Assembly: GCF_039544105.1 (NCBI RefSeq)
Contig: NZ_BAABLA010000021.1
Origin: Haloechinothrix_A salitolerans
Lineage (GTDB): Bacteria; Actinomycetota; Actinomycetes; Mycobacteriales; Pseudonocardiaceae
Length of the DNA: 64,000 bases
Reading direction: 5' to 3' (one strand)
The notes under the pieces are model-generated. The model ran no database searches and was not told the DNA's origin. It saw only the letters and a list, made by a program, of their open reading frames with translations. The stretch's first letter is position 1. Each line of letters starts with the position of its first letter. The translations under genes were made by a program, and so were the position numbers. Positions 28,177 to 36,212 of this stretch are shown in pieces.

Positions 28177-28730
28177 CGCGCGTCGTCGAGGAAGCTCAGC
28201 ACCCGTGTCAGCGCCAGGTCGGCGGCCTCGGGGTCGTAGCTGGGGAGGCTGTTGTCGGTGAAGAGGTGCTGGTCGCCTGGGTAAAGGAACAGCTCGGCGG
28301 TGTCGATCGTGTCCGCGAGCTGGCGGGCGACGTCGACGTCGCCCCACGCGTCGTCCGCCATGGTGTGGATCTGGAGCGGCAGGCCGTCCGGCCAGGGCTT
28401 CTCGGTGGGGACGCAGCCGTGCAGCAGCACGACGCCCCTCGCGCCCGGGCGGGTCTGCGCGAGGGTCTGCGCGGGCATGGCGCCGAGTGAGAGTCCGATG
28501 TAGACGACGTCCGGTGGGACGTCGTCCGCTGCCTGTCGCCCGCGCTCGACGATGATGTCGAAGCCGACGTCCTGGGCGTGTTGGATGCCGTCGGTGAGCG
28601 TCGCGAACGTCGTGCCGTCGTACAGGTCCGGGGCGTGCACGGTGTGTCCTGCGCCCCGGAGCCGCGTGGCGATGTCGAGGCAGCCTGTCGTCAGACCCTG
28701 GGCGTGATGGAAGAGGAGGACGTCAGCCAC
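28173..28730 (-). CDS. Dienelactone hydrolase-family alpha/beta hydrolase
   Basis: 185 residues. The nucleophile elbow is YIGLSLGAMPAQ (G-x-S-x-G, Ser). The acid is in TMADDAWGDV, and the histidine is in LYPGDQHLFTDN near the C-terminus, all in the normal DLH order. Short DLH proteins of this type act on small esters or lactones; the substrate is unknown. It overlaps the sixA 3' end (convergent, 4 bases) and its start overlaps the TfoX-family gene by 8 bases, so it is probably cotranscribed with it. Confidence 0.8.
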   Translation of the reverse strand: MADVLLFHHAQGLTTGCLDIATRLRGAGHTVHAPDLYDGTTFATLTDGIQHAQDVGFDIIVERGRQAADDVPPDVVYIGLSLGAMPAQTLAQTRPGARGVVLLHGCVPTEKPWPDGLPLQIHTMADDAWGDVDVARQLADTIDTAELFLYPGDQHLFTDNSLPSYDPEAADLALTRVLSFLDDAR

Positions 28731-29082
28731 GGCGCGCCGTGCCCTTGGCGGTCTTGGCGGGCAGCGAGCGCGCGTACGTGACGCCCCGCGTTACCCACGC
28801 TTCGAGCTGGGCGTCGGACGCGACGGCGGTGTCGTCGACGTTCAGCCACCCGCGCATCTCCCGATTACGCATGACCATCGTGCGCACGTGCTCGCCGTCG
28901 ACCAAGTCGTCGGCGCCATCGGGGCTAACTCTGACCAGCAGTCCGCCCTGCCCGCTGGCGGCTACCGACATGTTCCCGTTAGTCAGGAAGGACAAGCCGC
29001 CGAACATCTGCCGCTCGGTGACGCCGTCTTCGCTGGCCACCAGCTCGCGGATGCGGTCGGCCAGGTCGTGGTCGTATGCCAT
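28723..29082 (-). CDS. TfoX/Sxy N-terminal-domain protein
   Basis: 119 residues from the ATG at 29082 (MAYDHDLADRIRELV); a GTG-like upstream start would add five residues. It has the TfoX_N features GVTERQMFGGLSFLTNGNMSVAASGQGGLLVRV and MRGWLNV, in the short single-domain form common in actinobacteria. TfoX relatives affect competence in some proteobacteria. In actinobacteria the role is unclear. The gene overlaps the downstream hydrolase gene. Confidence 0.75.
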   Translation of the reverse strand: MAYDHDLADRIRELVASEDGVTERQMFGGLSFLTNGNMSVAASGQGGLLVRVSPDGADDLVDGEHVRTMVMRNREMRGWLNVDDTAVASDAQLEAWVTRGVTYARSLPAKTAKGTARRG

Positions 29083-29121
29083 GAGCCAAGTATCCACGCG
29101 GCACCGACAATCTCGGTTCGC

Positions 29122-29532
29122 TTAGCAGTCGTTGTCGAAGCAGAAGCTGTTCTCGGCTTCGTCGGTCTTGACGACCTCCAACGTGACTTCGATGTTGGTG
29201 CGTACACGCTTACCGGCGGCGGGATCCTGCCCGACGATCTTCCAGTTCGCGTAGTTGGCGGCGAAGGCATGGCCGTCGACCGGCAGCGGCATGATGTCGG
29301 TGAAGCCCAGTCTCTCCAGCTTATGGACGCTCACCTGCAGGTTCGTCCCCTTGACAGGCGGCATCTTTGCTTTGGCTGGTGCCGACGTCTGCGGCTCAGC
29401 CTCCGTCGTCACATCCACGGTTGGCGTTGGCGTGACGGCAGGAGAATCGGTCGGTTCAGTGGACGTGCCACACGCCGAGACACTGCCCGCAAGGATCGCA
29501 CCGAACGTAACGGCGACCAACGACTTCAACAC
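29122..29532 (-). CDS. PASTA-domain lipoprotein
   Basis: 136 residues from the GTG at 29532, seven bases after GGGAGGGG. The signal peptide MLKSLVAVTFGAILAGSVSAC has a lipobox-like end with Cys as the acylated residue. A Thr/Pro/Ser-rich linker follows, then one PASTA domain (VKGTNLQVSVHKLERLGFTDIMP ... WKIVGQDPAAGKRVRTNIEVTLEVV). PASTA repeats bind peptidoglycan fragments in other proteins. The tail FCFDNDC has two Cys that may form a disulfide. Role unknown. Confidence 0.75.
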   Translation of the reverse strand: MLKSLVAVTFGAILAGSVSACGTSTEPTDSPAVTPTPTVDVTTEAEPQTSAPAKAKMPPVKGTNLQVSVHKLERLGFTDIMPLPVDGHAFAANYANWKIVGQDPAAGKRVRTNIEVTLEVVKTDEAENSFCFDNDC

Positions 29533-29743
29533 TATGGTTCCCCTCCCGACACGCACATCGCAGATCCACCCGAAACGTCACGTTCAGCCGACCTCACCGA
29601 CAGCGTCTCATCACGGCAGGATATTGCGCGTCGCCTGGCTGTGCCGATCTTCAGGGCCGAACGGATGACATGTCCGTCGAGCAGCCGACGGGCACGCCTG
29701 CAAGGCGCGGCGACTCCGAGACAATGACTGCGCGCACTCGCCG

Positions 29744-30628
29744 TCACAACAACAGCAGCGTCGGCACGACGACCAGCGCCACCGCCGCGCACCGCACCGC
29801 GAACCGCGCGGGGCGCGGCCGCGGCTCCGGCGGGGACTCGATCCGCAGCAACCGCTCCCCCATCGACGCCGAGAACCGCGTCAACGCGGCGGCTTCCGCG
29901 CCACCGGCGACCGAACGCAACGCCCCCGCCAGCTCCGCCGATCCAGCCTCGCCCGCCGCGACGTCGTCGGCGCGCATTTCGATCAGCCGCGCCACGGCGT
30001 GCTGCGCGGCGCGTATCCCCGGCACCCAGCGCGCGGTCGCGCCCCAGGCGACGAACGGCAGCACCACAAGGTCGTGCCGTTCCCGCAAGTGAGCGCGTTC
30101 GTGCGCGAGGACGGCGTCCAGTTCGGACTGCGCCAGCGTGGTCACCGCACCAGCACTGACGACCAGCCGCGAGCGCGGACCTGGCAGGCAGTACGCCACC
30201 GGAACCGGGTGGTCGAGCACGTGCGCACCGGACGCGCTCGGCCACGGCGTCGCGAGGACGTCCAGCAGATCGCGATGCTTGCGGCGCGCCCGCACCGTGC
30301 GCGTGGTGATCAGCGCGAGCACCCCGAGCAGCCACGCCGCGACCAGCAGCGTGACCGCGAGAACGACGTCGTGCACTAACCCAAGGTCGCGGAGTTGCCC
30401 GTCGAAGATCGCGTCGCCCGCGGCGAGGAGGCCGTCCCCGAGCGGTGCGAGACCGAAGGTGACACCCGCACCCAGTAGCGACAACCCACCGGCCAGTCCG
30501 ATGGCCTGCCAGAGAATCAGCGCGCCGACGGGATCGCGCTCGGTCCATGACGCGGCGGCGAGCCAGCGGCTGACCGGCTCGGCCAGCGCGATCCCCAACG
30601 CGAGCAGGATCGGCCAGGCACCATGCAT
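29744..30628 (-). CDS. M56 (BlaR1-type) membrane metallopeptidase
   Basis: 294 residues. N-terminal membrane segments (residues 1-55 and about 90-108), the zinc-binding HERAH (H-E-x-x-H) at about residue 183, the second zinc ligand region EMRADDVAAG, and a C-terminal membrane helix (RFAVRCAAVALVVVPTLLLL). This is the M56 architecture, but without a penicillin-binding domain. With BlaI encoded just upstream, it is the likely protease that relieves BlaI repression. The signal is unknown. It is separated from blaI by 5 bases. Confidence 0.8.
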   Translation of the reverse strand: MHGAWPILLALGIALAEPVSRWLAAASWTERDPVGALILWQAIGLAGGLSLLGAGVTFGLAPLGDGLLAAGDAIFDGQLRDLGLVHDVVLAVTLLVAAWLLGVLALITTRTVRARRKHRDLLDVLATPWPSASGAHVLDHPVPVAYCLPGPRSRLVVSAGAVTTLAQSELDAVLAHERAHLRERHDLVVLPFVAWGATARWVPGIRAAQHAVARLIEMRADDVAAGEAGSAELAGALRSVAGGAEAAALTRFSASMGERLLRIESPPEPRPRPARFAVRCAAVALVVVPTLLLL

Positions 30629-30633
30629 ATCGC

Positions 30634-30975
30634 TCAGCCCAGCAGGTCGCGCAGCGTGGAGCGGTCGTCGGGCGGCACCGAGCCGAGGAAGCTCGCCAAC
30701 GCGGCGCTGCGGTCCGGTGCGGCGTCGAGGACGTCGCGCATCAGCTCGGCGATGTGCTCCTCGCGGCTGGCCTTCGGCCGGTAGCGGTGCGCGCGGCCGT
30801 CCTTCGCGCGGGCGAGCAACCCCTTGCGCTCAAGACGTCCCAGCACGGTCAACACCGTGGTCGTGGCCAGCTCACGCTCGGCGAGCGCGTCCTGCACCTC
30901 GCGGGCGGTCATCGGCTCGGGCGCGGCCCACAGCGCGTCCATGATCGCGCGTTCTAGATCTCCCAATGGCGGCAC
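30634..30975 (-). CDS. blaI: BlaI/MecI-family repressor
   Basis: 113 residues. Winged-helix core: LERAIMDALWAAPEPMTAREVQDALAERELATTTVLTVLGRLERKGLLARAKDGRAHRYRP. The C-terminal dimerization half follows (REEHIAELMRDVLDAA). The start is a GTG at 30975. TAGAAT sits 7 bases upstream on the minus strand, so the mRNA is probably leaderless. Two perfect TTCTAC-N5-GTAGAA operators lie immediately upstream, between this gene and divergent cydA, so it should regulate itself, the M56 peptidase gene and cydAB. Confidence 0.85.
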   Translation of the reverse strand: MPPLGDLERAIMDALWAAPEPMTAREVQDALAERELATTTVLTVLGRLERKGLLARAKDGRAHRYRPKASREEHIAELMRDVLDAAPDRSAALASFLGSVPPDDRSTLRDLLG

Positions 30976-30983
30976 GCAAGTTA

Positions 30984-31018
30984 TTCTACATCACGTAGAA
31001 GTTCTACGCCGTGTAGAA
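30984..31018. promoter_or_regulatory. Two BlaI-type operators between blaI and cydA
   Basis: TTCTAC-ATCAC-GTAGAA (30984-31000) and TTCTAC-GCCGT-GTAGAA (31002-31018) are two perfect 6-5-6 inverted repeats spaced by 18 bp. They match the BlaI/MecI operator shape (TACA/TGTA-type cores, here CTAC/GTAG). The left one overlaps the blaI -10-like TAGAAT; the right one ends 13 bases before the cydA ATG. Confidence 0.85.
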
Positions 31019-31031
31019 GTACGGTGGTCTC

Positions 31032-32375
31032 ATGTTGGACGATCTGACCGCCGCCAGGGAGCAGATGGCGTTCTCGCTCGGGTTCCACATCATCTTCGCG
31101 GTGCTCGGCGTGGGGATGCCATGGCTGATGCTGTGGGCGGAATGGCGCGGCTTACGCACCGGCGACGGCCGCTGGACGGCGTTGGCGAGGCGCTGGTCGA
31201 AGGCGGTCGCGGTGCTGTTCGCGGTCGGCGCGGTGTCCGGCACGGTGCTGTCGGTCGAGTTCGGAATTCTCTGGCCGGAGTTCATGGCGCGGTTCGGCTC
31301 GGCATTCGGGATCTCGTTCACGCTGGAGTCGTTCGCGTTCTTCATCGAGGCGATCTTCCTCGCGCTCTACCTCTACGGCTGGGACCGGCTCAGCCCCCGC
31401 GCGCACCTGCTGTGCGGCATTCCGGTCGCGCTGGGCGGTGTTGGCTCAGCGGTGTTCGTGACCACCGCGAACGCCTGGATGAACGGGCCTGTCGGGCTGG
31501 TCCAAGGCCCGGACGGCGAGCTGGTATCGACCGAACCGCTCGGCCCGTTCCTCGCGCCGACGGCAGGACCACAGGTGGTGCACATGGTGCTCGCGGCGTT
31601 CATGTGCACCGGGCTGGCGGTGGCGGCGGTGTACGCGACGGCGATGCTGCGCGACCCGTCCAAACGCGACGGCTACCACCGGCGCGGGTTCGCGGCGGGA
31701 GCGGTGATGGGGCTGGGCCTCGCGGTGCCGCAGGCGGTGGTCGGCGACTGGGCGTCGCGGGTAGTGGCCGAGTACCAACCCGCGAAGTTCGCCGCGATGG
31801 AGGGCCTAGAGCAGACGACTGAAGGGGCGCCGTTCTCCTTCGGACCATGGGAGATCCCGAACCTGTTGTCGCTGCTGCTGAAGTTCGACCCCAACGCCCG
31901 GATCACGGGTCTGGATGTCGTCCCGCCCGCGGACCGGCCGCCCGCGGGGATCACGCACTTGGCGTTCGAGGTGATGATCGGGATCGGCGTCGCGCTGATC
32001 GCACTCGCCGCGTACGCGGCACGGGCGTGGTACCGCGATCGGCAGCGGGGAGCACGGCCGACCGACCGGCGCGAGCTGCTCATCGCGATGGCGGTCGCGG
32101 GTCCGCTGCCGTTCGTGGCGCTGATCGCGGGGTGGATCGTGACCGAAGTCGGCAGGCAGCCGTGGATCGTCTACCAGGTCATGCGCACTCCCGAGGCACT
32201 GACCAGCCAGACCGGGCTGGAGACCTACTTCTACGTGACGATCGTCGTCTACCTCGCGTTGTCGGTGGCGTTGGTGGCGATCCTGCGCCGGATCGCGGCG
32301 GGGCCGCACCCCGCGCCGGACCGCGTGCTGGAAACGCGCGACCGGCACCGCGCCTTCAGCGACCAGCGGCACTGA
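31032..32375 (+). CDS. cydA: Cytochrome bd oxidase subunit I
   Basis: 447 residues. His19 (SLGFHIIFA) is the b595-type ligand position, and VVHMVLAAFMCTGLAV carries the axial His of heme b558. GRQPW (VTEVGRQPWIVYQVMRT) is the Q-loop end motif. About nine membrane segments and a short Q-loop are typical of actinobacteria. CydAB is a high-affinity quinol oxidase that supports respiration under low oxygen or when cytochrome bcc-aa3 is inhibited. The ATG is 13 bases from a BlaI operator. SD is weak or absent. Confidence 0.95.
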   Translation: MLDDLTAAREQMAFSLGFHIIFAVLGVGMPWLMLWAEWRGLRTGDGRWTALARRWSKAVAVLFAVGAVSGTVLSVEFGILWPEFMARFGSAFGISFTLESFAFFIEAIFLALYLYGWDRLSPRAHLLCGIPVALGGVGSAVFVTTANAWMNGPVGLVQGPDGELVSTEPLGPFLAPTAGPQVVHMVLAAFMCTGLAVAAVYATAMLRDPSKRDGYHRRGFAAGAVMGLGLAVPQAVVGDWASRVVAEYQPAKFAAMEGLEQTTEGAPFSFGPWEIPNLLSLLLKFDPNARITGLDVVPPADRPPAGITHLAFEVMIGIGVALIALAAYAARAWYRDRQRGARPTDRRELLIAMAVAGPLPFVALIAGWIVTEVGRQPWIVYQVMRTPEALTSQTGLETYFYVTIVVYLALSVALVAILRRIAAGPHPAPDRVLETRDRHRAFSDQRH

Positions 32376-32423
32376 GCGCGGAGCAAGCCCGTCGGCGTGT
32401 GAGACACAGATAAGGAGCGCGGT

Positions 32424-33398
32424 ATGACCACATCGGACGTGTTGGCACTGTTGGTCCTGGCTGGACTGACCGCGTACACCGTGCTGGGCGGAGCGGATTT
32501 CGGCGCTGGCCTGTGGGACCTGACACGTGACCGGCGGCAGCGCGACCTCGTCGTCCGCGCGATGGGGCCGGTGTGGGAGGCCAACCACGTGTGGCTGATC
32601 TTCGTGCTGATCGCGTTGTTCTCCGGTTTTCCCGGCGCGTTCGCGGCGTTGTCGCGATCACTGACCGGGCCGTTGTCGATCGCGTTGCTGGGCATCGTGC
32701 TACGCGGCGCGGCGTTCGCGTTCCGGCAGTACGGCGCGCCACACGGTGGGCCGCCGGTGCGTGGAACGGCGTTGTGGGGCCGGGTGTTCGCGGTGTCGTC
32801 GTTGATCACGCCGTTCGCGTTCGGCGCTGCGGCAGGCGGAATCACCAGCGGGACACTGCGCGCCGACGGCTCGGCGGGTTTCCTCGCACCGTTCCTGGCG
32901 CCGTTGCCGCTGGTCGCCGGACTGCTCGCGGTCGCGGCATGCGCGTTCCTCGCGGCGGTGTATCTGACGACCGACGCCGACCGCGCCGAGCCTGGCCTAG
33001 TACCCCGGTTGCGGGCGCGGGCGTTGCTGAGCGGTGCAGTCGCCGGGGCGTTGGCGCTGCTGGCGCTTCCCCTGTTGCCCGAGGCATTCGCCGATCAGCT
33101 GCCGTGGGTCGCGGTGGCGGCGAGCGTCGTCAGCGGTGCGCTCGCACTGGAACTGATGCGGCGTGGACAGTTCGTGCTGGCGCGAGTGGCCGCCGCGGGT
33201 GCTCCGGCCGCACTGCTCGGCGGCTGGGCGTTGGCGCTGTACCCGTGGGTGTTGCCCGGCGAGACCGCGCTCTCCCCCGCGCCATCGGCCACCGCGGGAC
33301 TGATCGCGGGCGTGCTGATCGTCGGGCTACTGCTGGTGATCCCGAGCTACGTGTTCATGATCCGGGTACTCCGGGTGCCGACGGCGGAGCACAGCTGA
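32424..33398 (+). CDS. cydB: Cytochrome bd oxidase subunit II
   Basis: 324 residues; begins MTTSDVLALLVLAGLTAYTVLGGADFGAGLWDL, the typical CydB opening. GPVWEANHVWLIFVLIALFSGFPGAFAAL is the family signature. About eight to nine membrane segments. The SD AAGGAG lies 8 bases upstream. It follows cydA by 48 bases. The usual downstream exporter genes cydDC are not present. The 3' end is duplicated as a direct repeat about 0.45 kb downstream. Confidence 0.95.
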   Translation: MTTSDVLALLVLAGLTAYTVLGGADFGAGLWDLTRDRRQRDLVVRAMGPVWEANHVWLIFVLIALFSGFPGAFAALSRSLTGPLSIALLGIVLRGAAFAFRQYGAPHGGPPVRGTALWGRVFAVSSLITPFAFGAAAGGITSGTLRADGSAGFLAPFLAPLPLVAGLLAVAACAFLAAVYLTTDADRAEPGLVPRLRARALLSGAVAGALALLALPLLPEAFADQLPWVAVAASVVSGALALELMRRGQFVLARVAAAGAPAALLGGWALALYPWVLPGETALSPAPSATAGLIAGVLIVGLLLVIPSYVFMIRVLRVPTAEHS

Positions 33399-33401
33399 CG
33401 T
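33375..33401. repeat. 27-bp direct repeat, copy 1 (cydB 3' end)
   Basis: Begins GTGCCGACGGCGGAG at 33375 and includes the last codons and stop of cydB. An identical 27-base copy occurs at 33853-33879, 478 bases away. The two flank the broken Abi-like gene. Confidence 0.9.
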
Positions 33402-33755
33402 AGCCACCCTGCCGACAAGTCCACATCGACGTCCGATTCGCTTGGATCTGGTGAGCATATCGGCAGGTAGTGCACGGGCTCATGATGGGCGAGCCGGTTC
33501 CGAAGTCGGTGGAGTTCGGCCACTGGACGTTCGACATGTTTGCGAAGCCCTCGCAAGTGCGGGAACGCCGAGCGCAAGCACGGCAACCAGAGCGTTCGGT
33601 CATAGTGGCTGGCCAGCAAGTACCGCCAGAAGCCAAGGTTCAGCTCGGCTACGACGCGTCCCGGCGTCTCTGGTTTGCCGACCTTGGCGACATCGTTCGA
33701 GATCGAACAACGTCGACATGGTGTACACTCATCTGTGAAGGCCCCGGTCGCCCCT
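33402..33755 (-). pseudogene. Broken Abi_2-like gene (abortive infection-type protein)
   Basis: On the minus strand, one frame reads SISNDVAKVGKPETPGRVVAELNLGFWRYLL then SHYDRTLWLPCLRSAFPHLRGLRKHVERPVAELHRLRNRLAHHEPVHYLP. This is the middle and C-terminal part of the Abi-like family (GRVVAELxFGFWRYLL, RLRNRxAHHEP motif). It lacks a start codon, the N-terminal half, and the end of the family beyond the LRNRxAHHEP motif is degenerate (CSPDPSESDV...). The frame has a TAG just upstream (near 33765). The fragment lies between the two copies of the 27-bp cydB-end repeat. Confidence 0.7.
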
Positions 33756-33852
33756 GCTCGCTACGGTGAGTACGCCGCCGGGGTTTTGGCTTGTCGGATG
33801 TCGTGTCAGGTTCTACCCGACACCACCGACACGATCCCGTGTTCGCGCTCCA

Positions 33853-33879
33853 GTGCCGACGGCGGAGCACAGCTGACGT
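33853..33879. repeat. 27-bp direct repeat, copy 2
   Basis: Identical to 33375-33401, which belongs to the cydB 3' end, but here followed by different sequence. The copy has no coding role. Confidence 0.9.
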
Positions 33880-33891
33880 CGTCAATCCGCC

Positions 33892-35067
33892 TCAGTGCAG
33901 CGTGACCGGCAGCTCCATCAGCCCCCGATTGCGGAACGATGGTTGCCAGCGCAGATCTTCATCGGCAACAGCGAGGCGGCAGCCACGACGCAGCAGCGCG
34001 GACACCGCTACCGATGTCTCCAGCTGGCTCAGCCGTGACCCGAAGCTGCGGTGAATGCCATACCCATAGCTCAGATGCGGGTTCGGGTCCCTGCGCAACC
34101 GCAGCTCGTCGGGTGCTGCGAAGACGTCGCCGTCGTGGTTGGCGGACGCGATCCCAAGCAGGACCGTCTCCCCAGCAGAGATCGGCGCGCCAGCGATCTC
34201 CACGTCCGTCAACGGAAACCGCCGGATGGCGAACTGTAACGGCTGGTCGTAGCGGGTGAGCTCCTCGACGGCGCTGGGCAGCAGTGTCTCGTCCGCCCGA
34301 AGCTCGGCATACTGCTCGGGGTTGGTCAGCAGCGCGCGCATCCCGTTGCCGATCAGATTGACCACGTTCTCGTAACCGGCCCACAGGCCAAGAAACACCA
34401 GCGACACCAGCTCGTCCTCGCTGAGCCGGTCGCCCGCGTCGCGGACCGCGATCAGCTCCGAGAGCAGGTCGTCGTCCGGATCGGCGCGCTTGCGAGCAAC
34501 CAGGTCGAGCAAATAGCGGTGCATGTTCGCGACAGCCTCGCGCGCGGCCGTCGGAGTCTGATCTGGGCGCGGGGCGAGCAACGTGGTGGTCCACGTGCGG
34601 AACTGGGCGCGCTCGGCGGGCGGAACGCCAACCAGGTCGCCGATGACGCGTACCGGAAGCGGCGCGGCGAAGGCGGCGATCAGATCGACGGTCTCGCCGG
34701 GAGCGACGGCGTCCAGCAGCTCAACGGCCGCCGCTTCGACCCGCGGGGTCAGCGCGTCGACTCGCTTCGGCGTGAAAGCACTGGCGATCAGCGAGCGCAG
34801 CCGGGTGTGATCCGGCGGGTCCATGTTGAGCAAATTCGCGTCGAGCGCTGGCGGCAGCGAGTAGCCCTGGTAGCCGCCGCGCGCGTTCTCCCGGTTCAGC
34901 GAGAGCCGGTCGTCGGCCAGCCCCGCACGGACATCGTCGTACCGAGTGATCAGCCACGCCTTCGACCCATCCGGCAGCGACACATGGTGTGCCCCACCCT
35001 CTGCCCGCAACCGCGCGTAGGTGGGGTAAGGATCGGCATGGAACGCCGAGTCGAACAGCTCACTCAT
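33892..35067 (-). CDS. Cytochrome P450-fold protein lacking the heme-ligand cysteine
   Basis: 391 residues from the ATG at 35067, overlapping the stop of the upstream gene (ATGA). Typical bacterial P450 fold: FHADPYPTYARLRAEGG, LLNMDPPDHTRLRSLIASAFTPKRV, I-helix WAGYENVVNLIG (the usual T after AGxE/D is N here), K-helix ELTRYD (ExxR present), and the heme-binding loop HLSYGYGIHRSFGSRLSQLE. In the canonical loop the residue after HR is Cys; here it is Ser341 (codon AGC at 34045-34047). The axial thiolate is therefore missing. This protein should be a P450-derived binding or sensing protein, or an enzyme with altered chemistry. A single base change or sequencing error cannot be excluded, but the loop is diverged at several positions. 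Confidence 0.85.
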   Translation of the reverse strand: MSELFDSAFHADPYPTYARLRAEGGAHHVSLPDGSKAWLITRYDDVRAGLADDRLSLNRENARGGYQGYSLPPALDANLLNMDPPDHTRLRSLIASAFTPKRVDALTPRVEAAAVELLDAVAPGETVDLIAAFAAPLPVRVIGDLVGVPPAERAQFRTWTTTLLAPRPDQTPTAAREAVANMHRYLLDLVARKRADPDDDLLSELIAVRDAGDRLSEDELVSLVFLGLWAGYENVVNLIGNGMRALLTNPEQYAELRADETLLPSAVEELTRYDQPLQFAIRRFPLTDVEIAGAPISAGETVLLGIASANHDGDVFAAPDELRLRRDPNPHLSYGYGIHRSFGSRLSQLETSVAVSALLRRGCRLAVADEDLRWQPSFRNRGLMELPVTLH

Positions 35068-36212
35068 GATCTCTCCAGGGTCGCGAAGGCTCGGGCCACC
35101 TGTACCAGCCAGGCGGTCTCCTCTCGGGAGCCGTCGGCCGCGGGATCCGGCGCGGCGACGCCTTGCGTTGGCGACGCGGGTACCTCCGCCTTCGCCCGAG
35201 CCGCGAGCGCCGTCGCGATGGTCACGGCTTCGGCGTTGGCACGGCTGCCCTCGTCGGCCGCGCCAGCAGCCACGTCGGCGACGTCCACGCTCTGGTACGG
35301 CCGCAACCAGCGAATACCGTCCCTGATCTCGATCGCCCTCCGGTGCAACCGGAAATCGAGATCGCGGAAGGCACGTCGCCCCGCGTTCGGCTCGAGCGCC
35401 AGGTCGGGGTTGGCCGTGAGCAAGGCATGCCATAACGGATAGAGGTCGCGGTAGGCGCGGTAGCGTCGCAGCCACCCGCGGACGGCCCTGAGCTGTGGCG
35501 CCCAGCCAGGGATGCTCCACCCGATCAGCGCGAGGATGCCACCGACACCCGCGCCGAGCCGGGCGAGGAACTCCCACCGCTGCGGATCGAGGCCAAGCGG
35601 CTTGGCCACGACATCGGCGTACCGCGCCGCGCAGTAGATGAGCCCGCCGATGGCGCCTGCCGCGGCCAGCCGCAGACCACGTCGCAGCCATGTGCCGTCG
35701 ACCATGCGGGCGTACTGGAAGCACCGCACCGCGATGAAGTACTCCGCTACGGCGAACGCGGTGACATACAGCATCAGGTAGACGGAGTACATTCCCTCGC
35801 CCGCGTACCGCACGGCGGCCGTCGTGGTGTCCTCCTCGGTCAGGTCAGCCAGCGTGAACAGCACAACCATCGCGGCGAGCACACCGCCGAACGCTATGGT
35901 CTGCCCGCGCACCCGCCGCGCCGCCCGCTCAGGCGGGTCCTCCCAGAAGGTCAACGCCGCGAGTTGGCTGGCGGCGACACCGATGACGCATCCCTGGGAC
36001 AGCACCAGCGCCAGGTTCGACACGCCGCTCGCGCTGCCGATCGCCGCCCACACCCTCGGATCGCTGATGGTGAAGGTCAGCCCCATGAAGAGGTAGAACA
36101 TCCCGACCGCGGCGGCCGCATGCCCACGGTCGCGACCGAGCAAGGCAGGGATCTTGAACAGGAGCCCGATCCATGCGACCGCCGCGCACAACGGATACAG
36201 GATGGCGTTCAT
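35064..36212 (-). CDS. MAB_1171c-type 7-TM membrane protein with cytoplasmic tail
   Basis: 382 residues. Seven hydrophobic segments: residues about 4-24, 33-52, 60-85, 105-123, 145-165, 178-200 and 217-240, followed by a 140-residue soluble tail starting RAVRGWLRRYRAYRDLYPLWHAL. The tail is repetitive Ala/Asp/Arg. The layout fits the putative transporter family named MAB_1171c, often found with XRE and ImmA-like proteins. It overlaps ImmA upstream (ATGA) and P450 downstream (ATGA). A receptor or scaffold role is possible; no transport motif is seen. Confidence 0.7.
   Translation of the reverse strand: MNAILYPLCAAVAWIGLLFKIPALLGRDRGHAAAAVGMFYLFMGLTFTISDPRVWAAIGSASGVSNLALVLSQGCVIGVAASQLAALTFWEDPPERAARRVRGQTIAFGGVLAAMVVLFTLADLTEEDTTTAAVRYAGEGMYSVYLMLYVTAFAVAEYFIAVRCFQYARMVDGTWLRRGLRLAAAGAIGGLIYCAARYADVVAKPLGLDPQRWEFLARLGAGVGGILALIGWSIPGWAPQLRAVRGWLRRYRAYRDLYPLWHALLTANPDLALEPNAGRRAFRDLDFRLHRRAIEIRDGIRWLRPYQSVDVADVAAGAADEGSRANAEAVTIATALAARAKAEVPASPTQGVAAPDPAADGSREETAWLVQVARAFATLERS

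Noticed and set aside
33470..33769. 99-codon + strand frame MHGLMMGEPVPKS...
   Set aside because: It is the antisense of the Abi-like relic, which carries recognisable family motifs.
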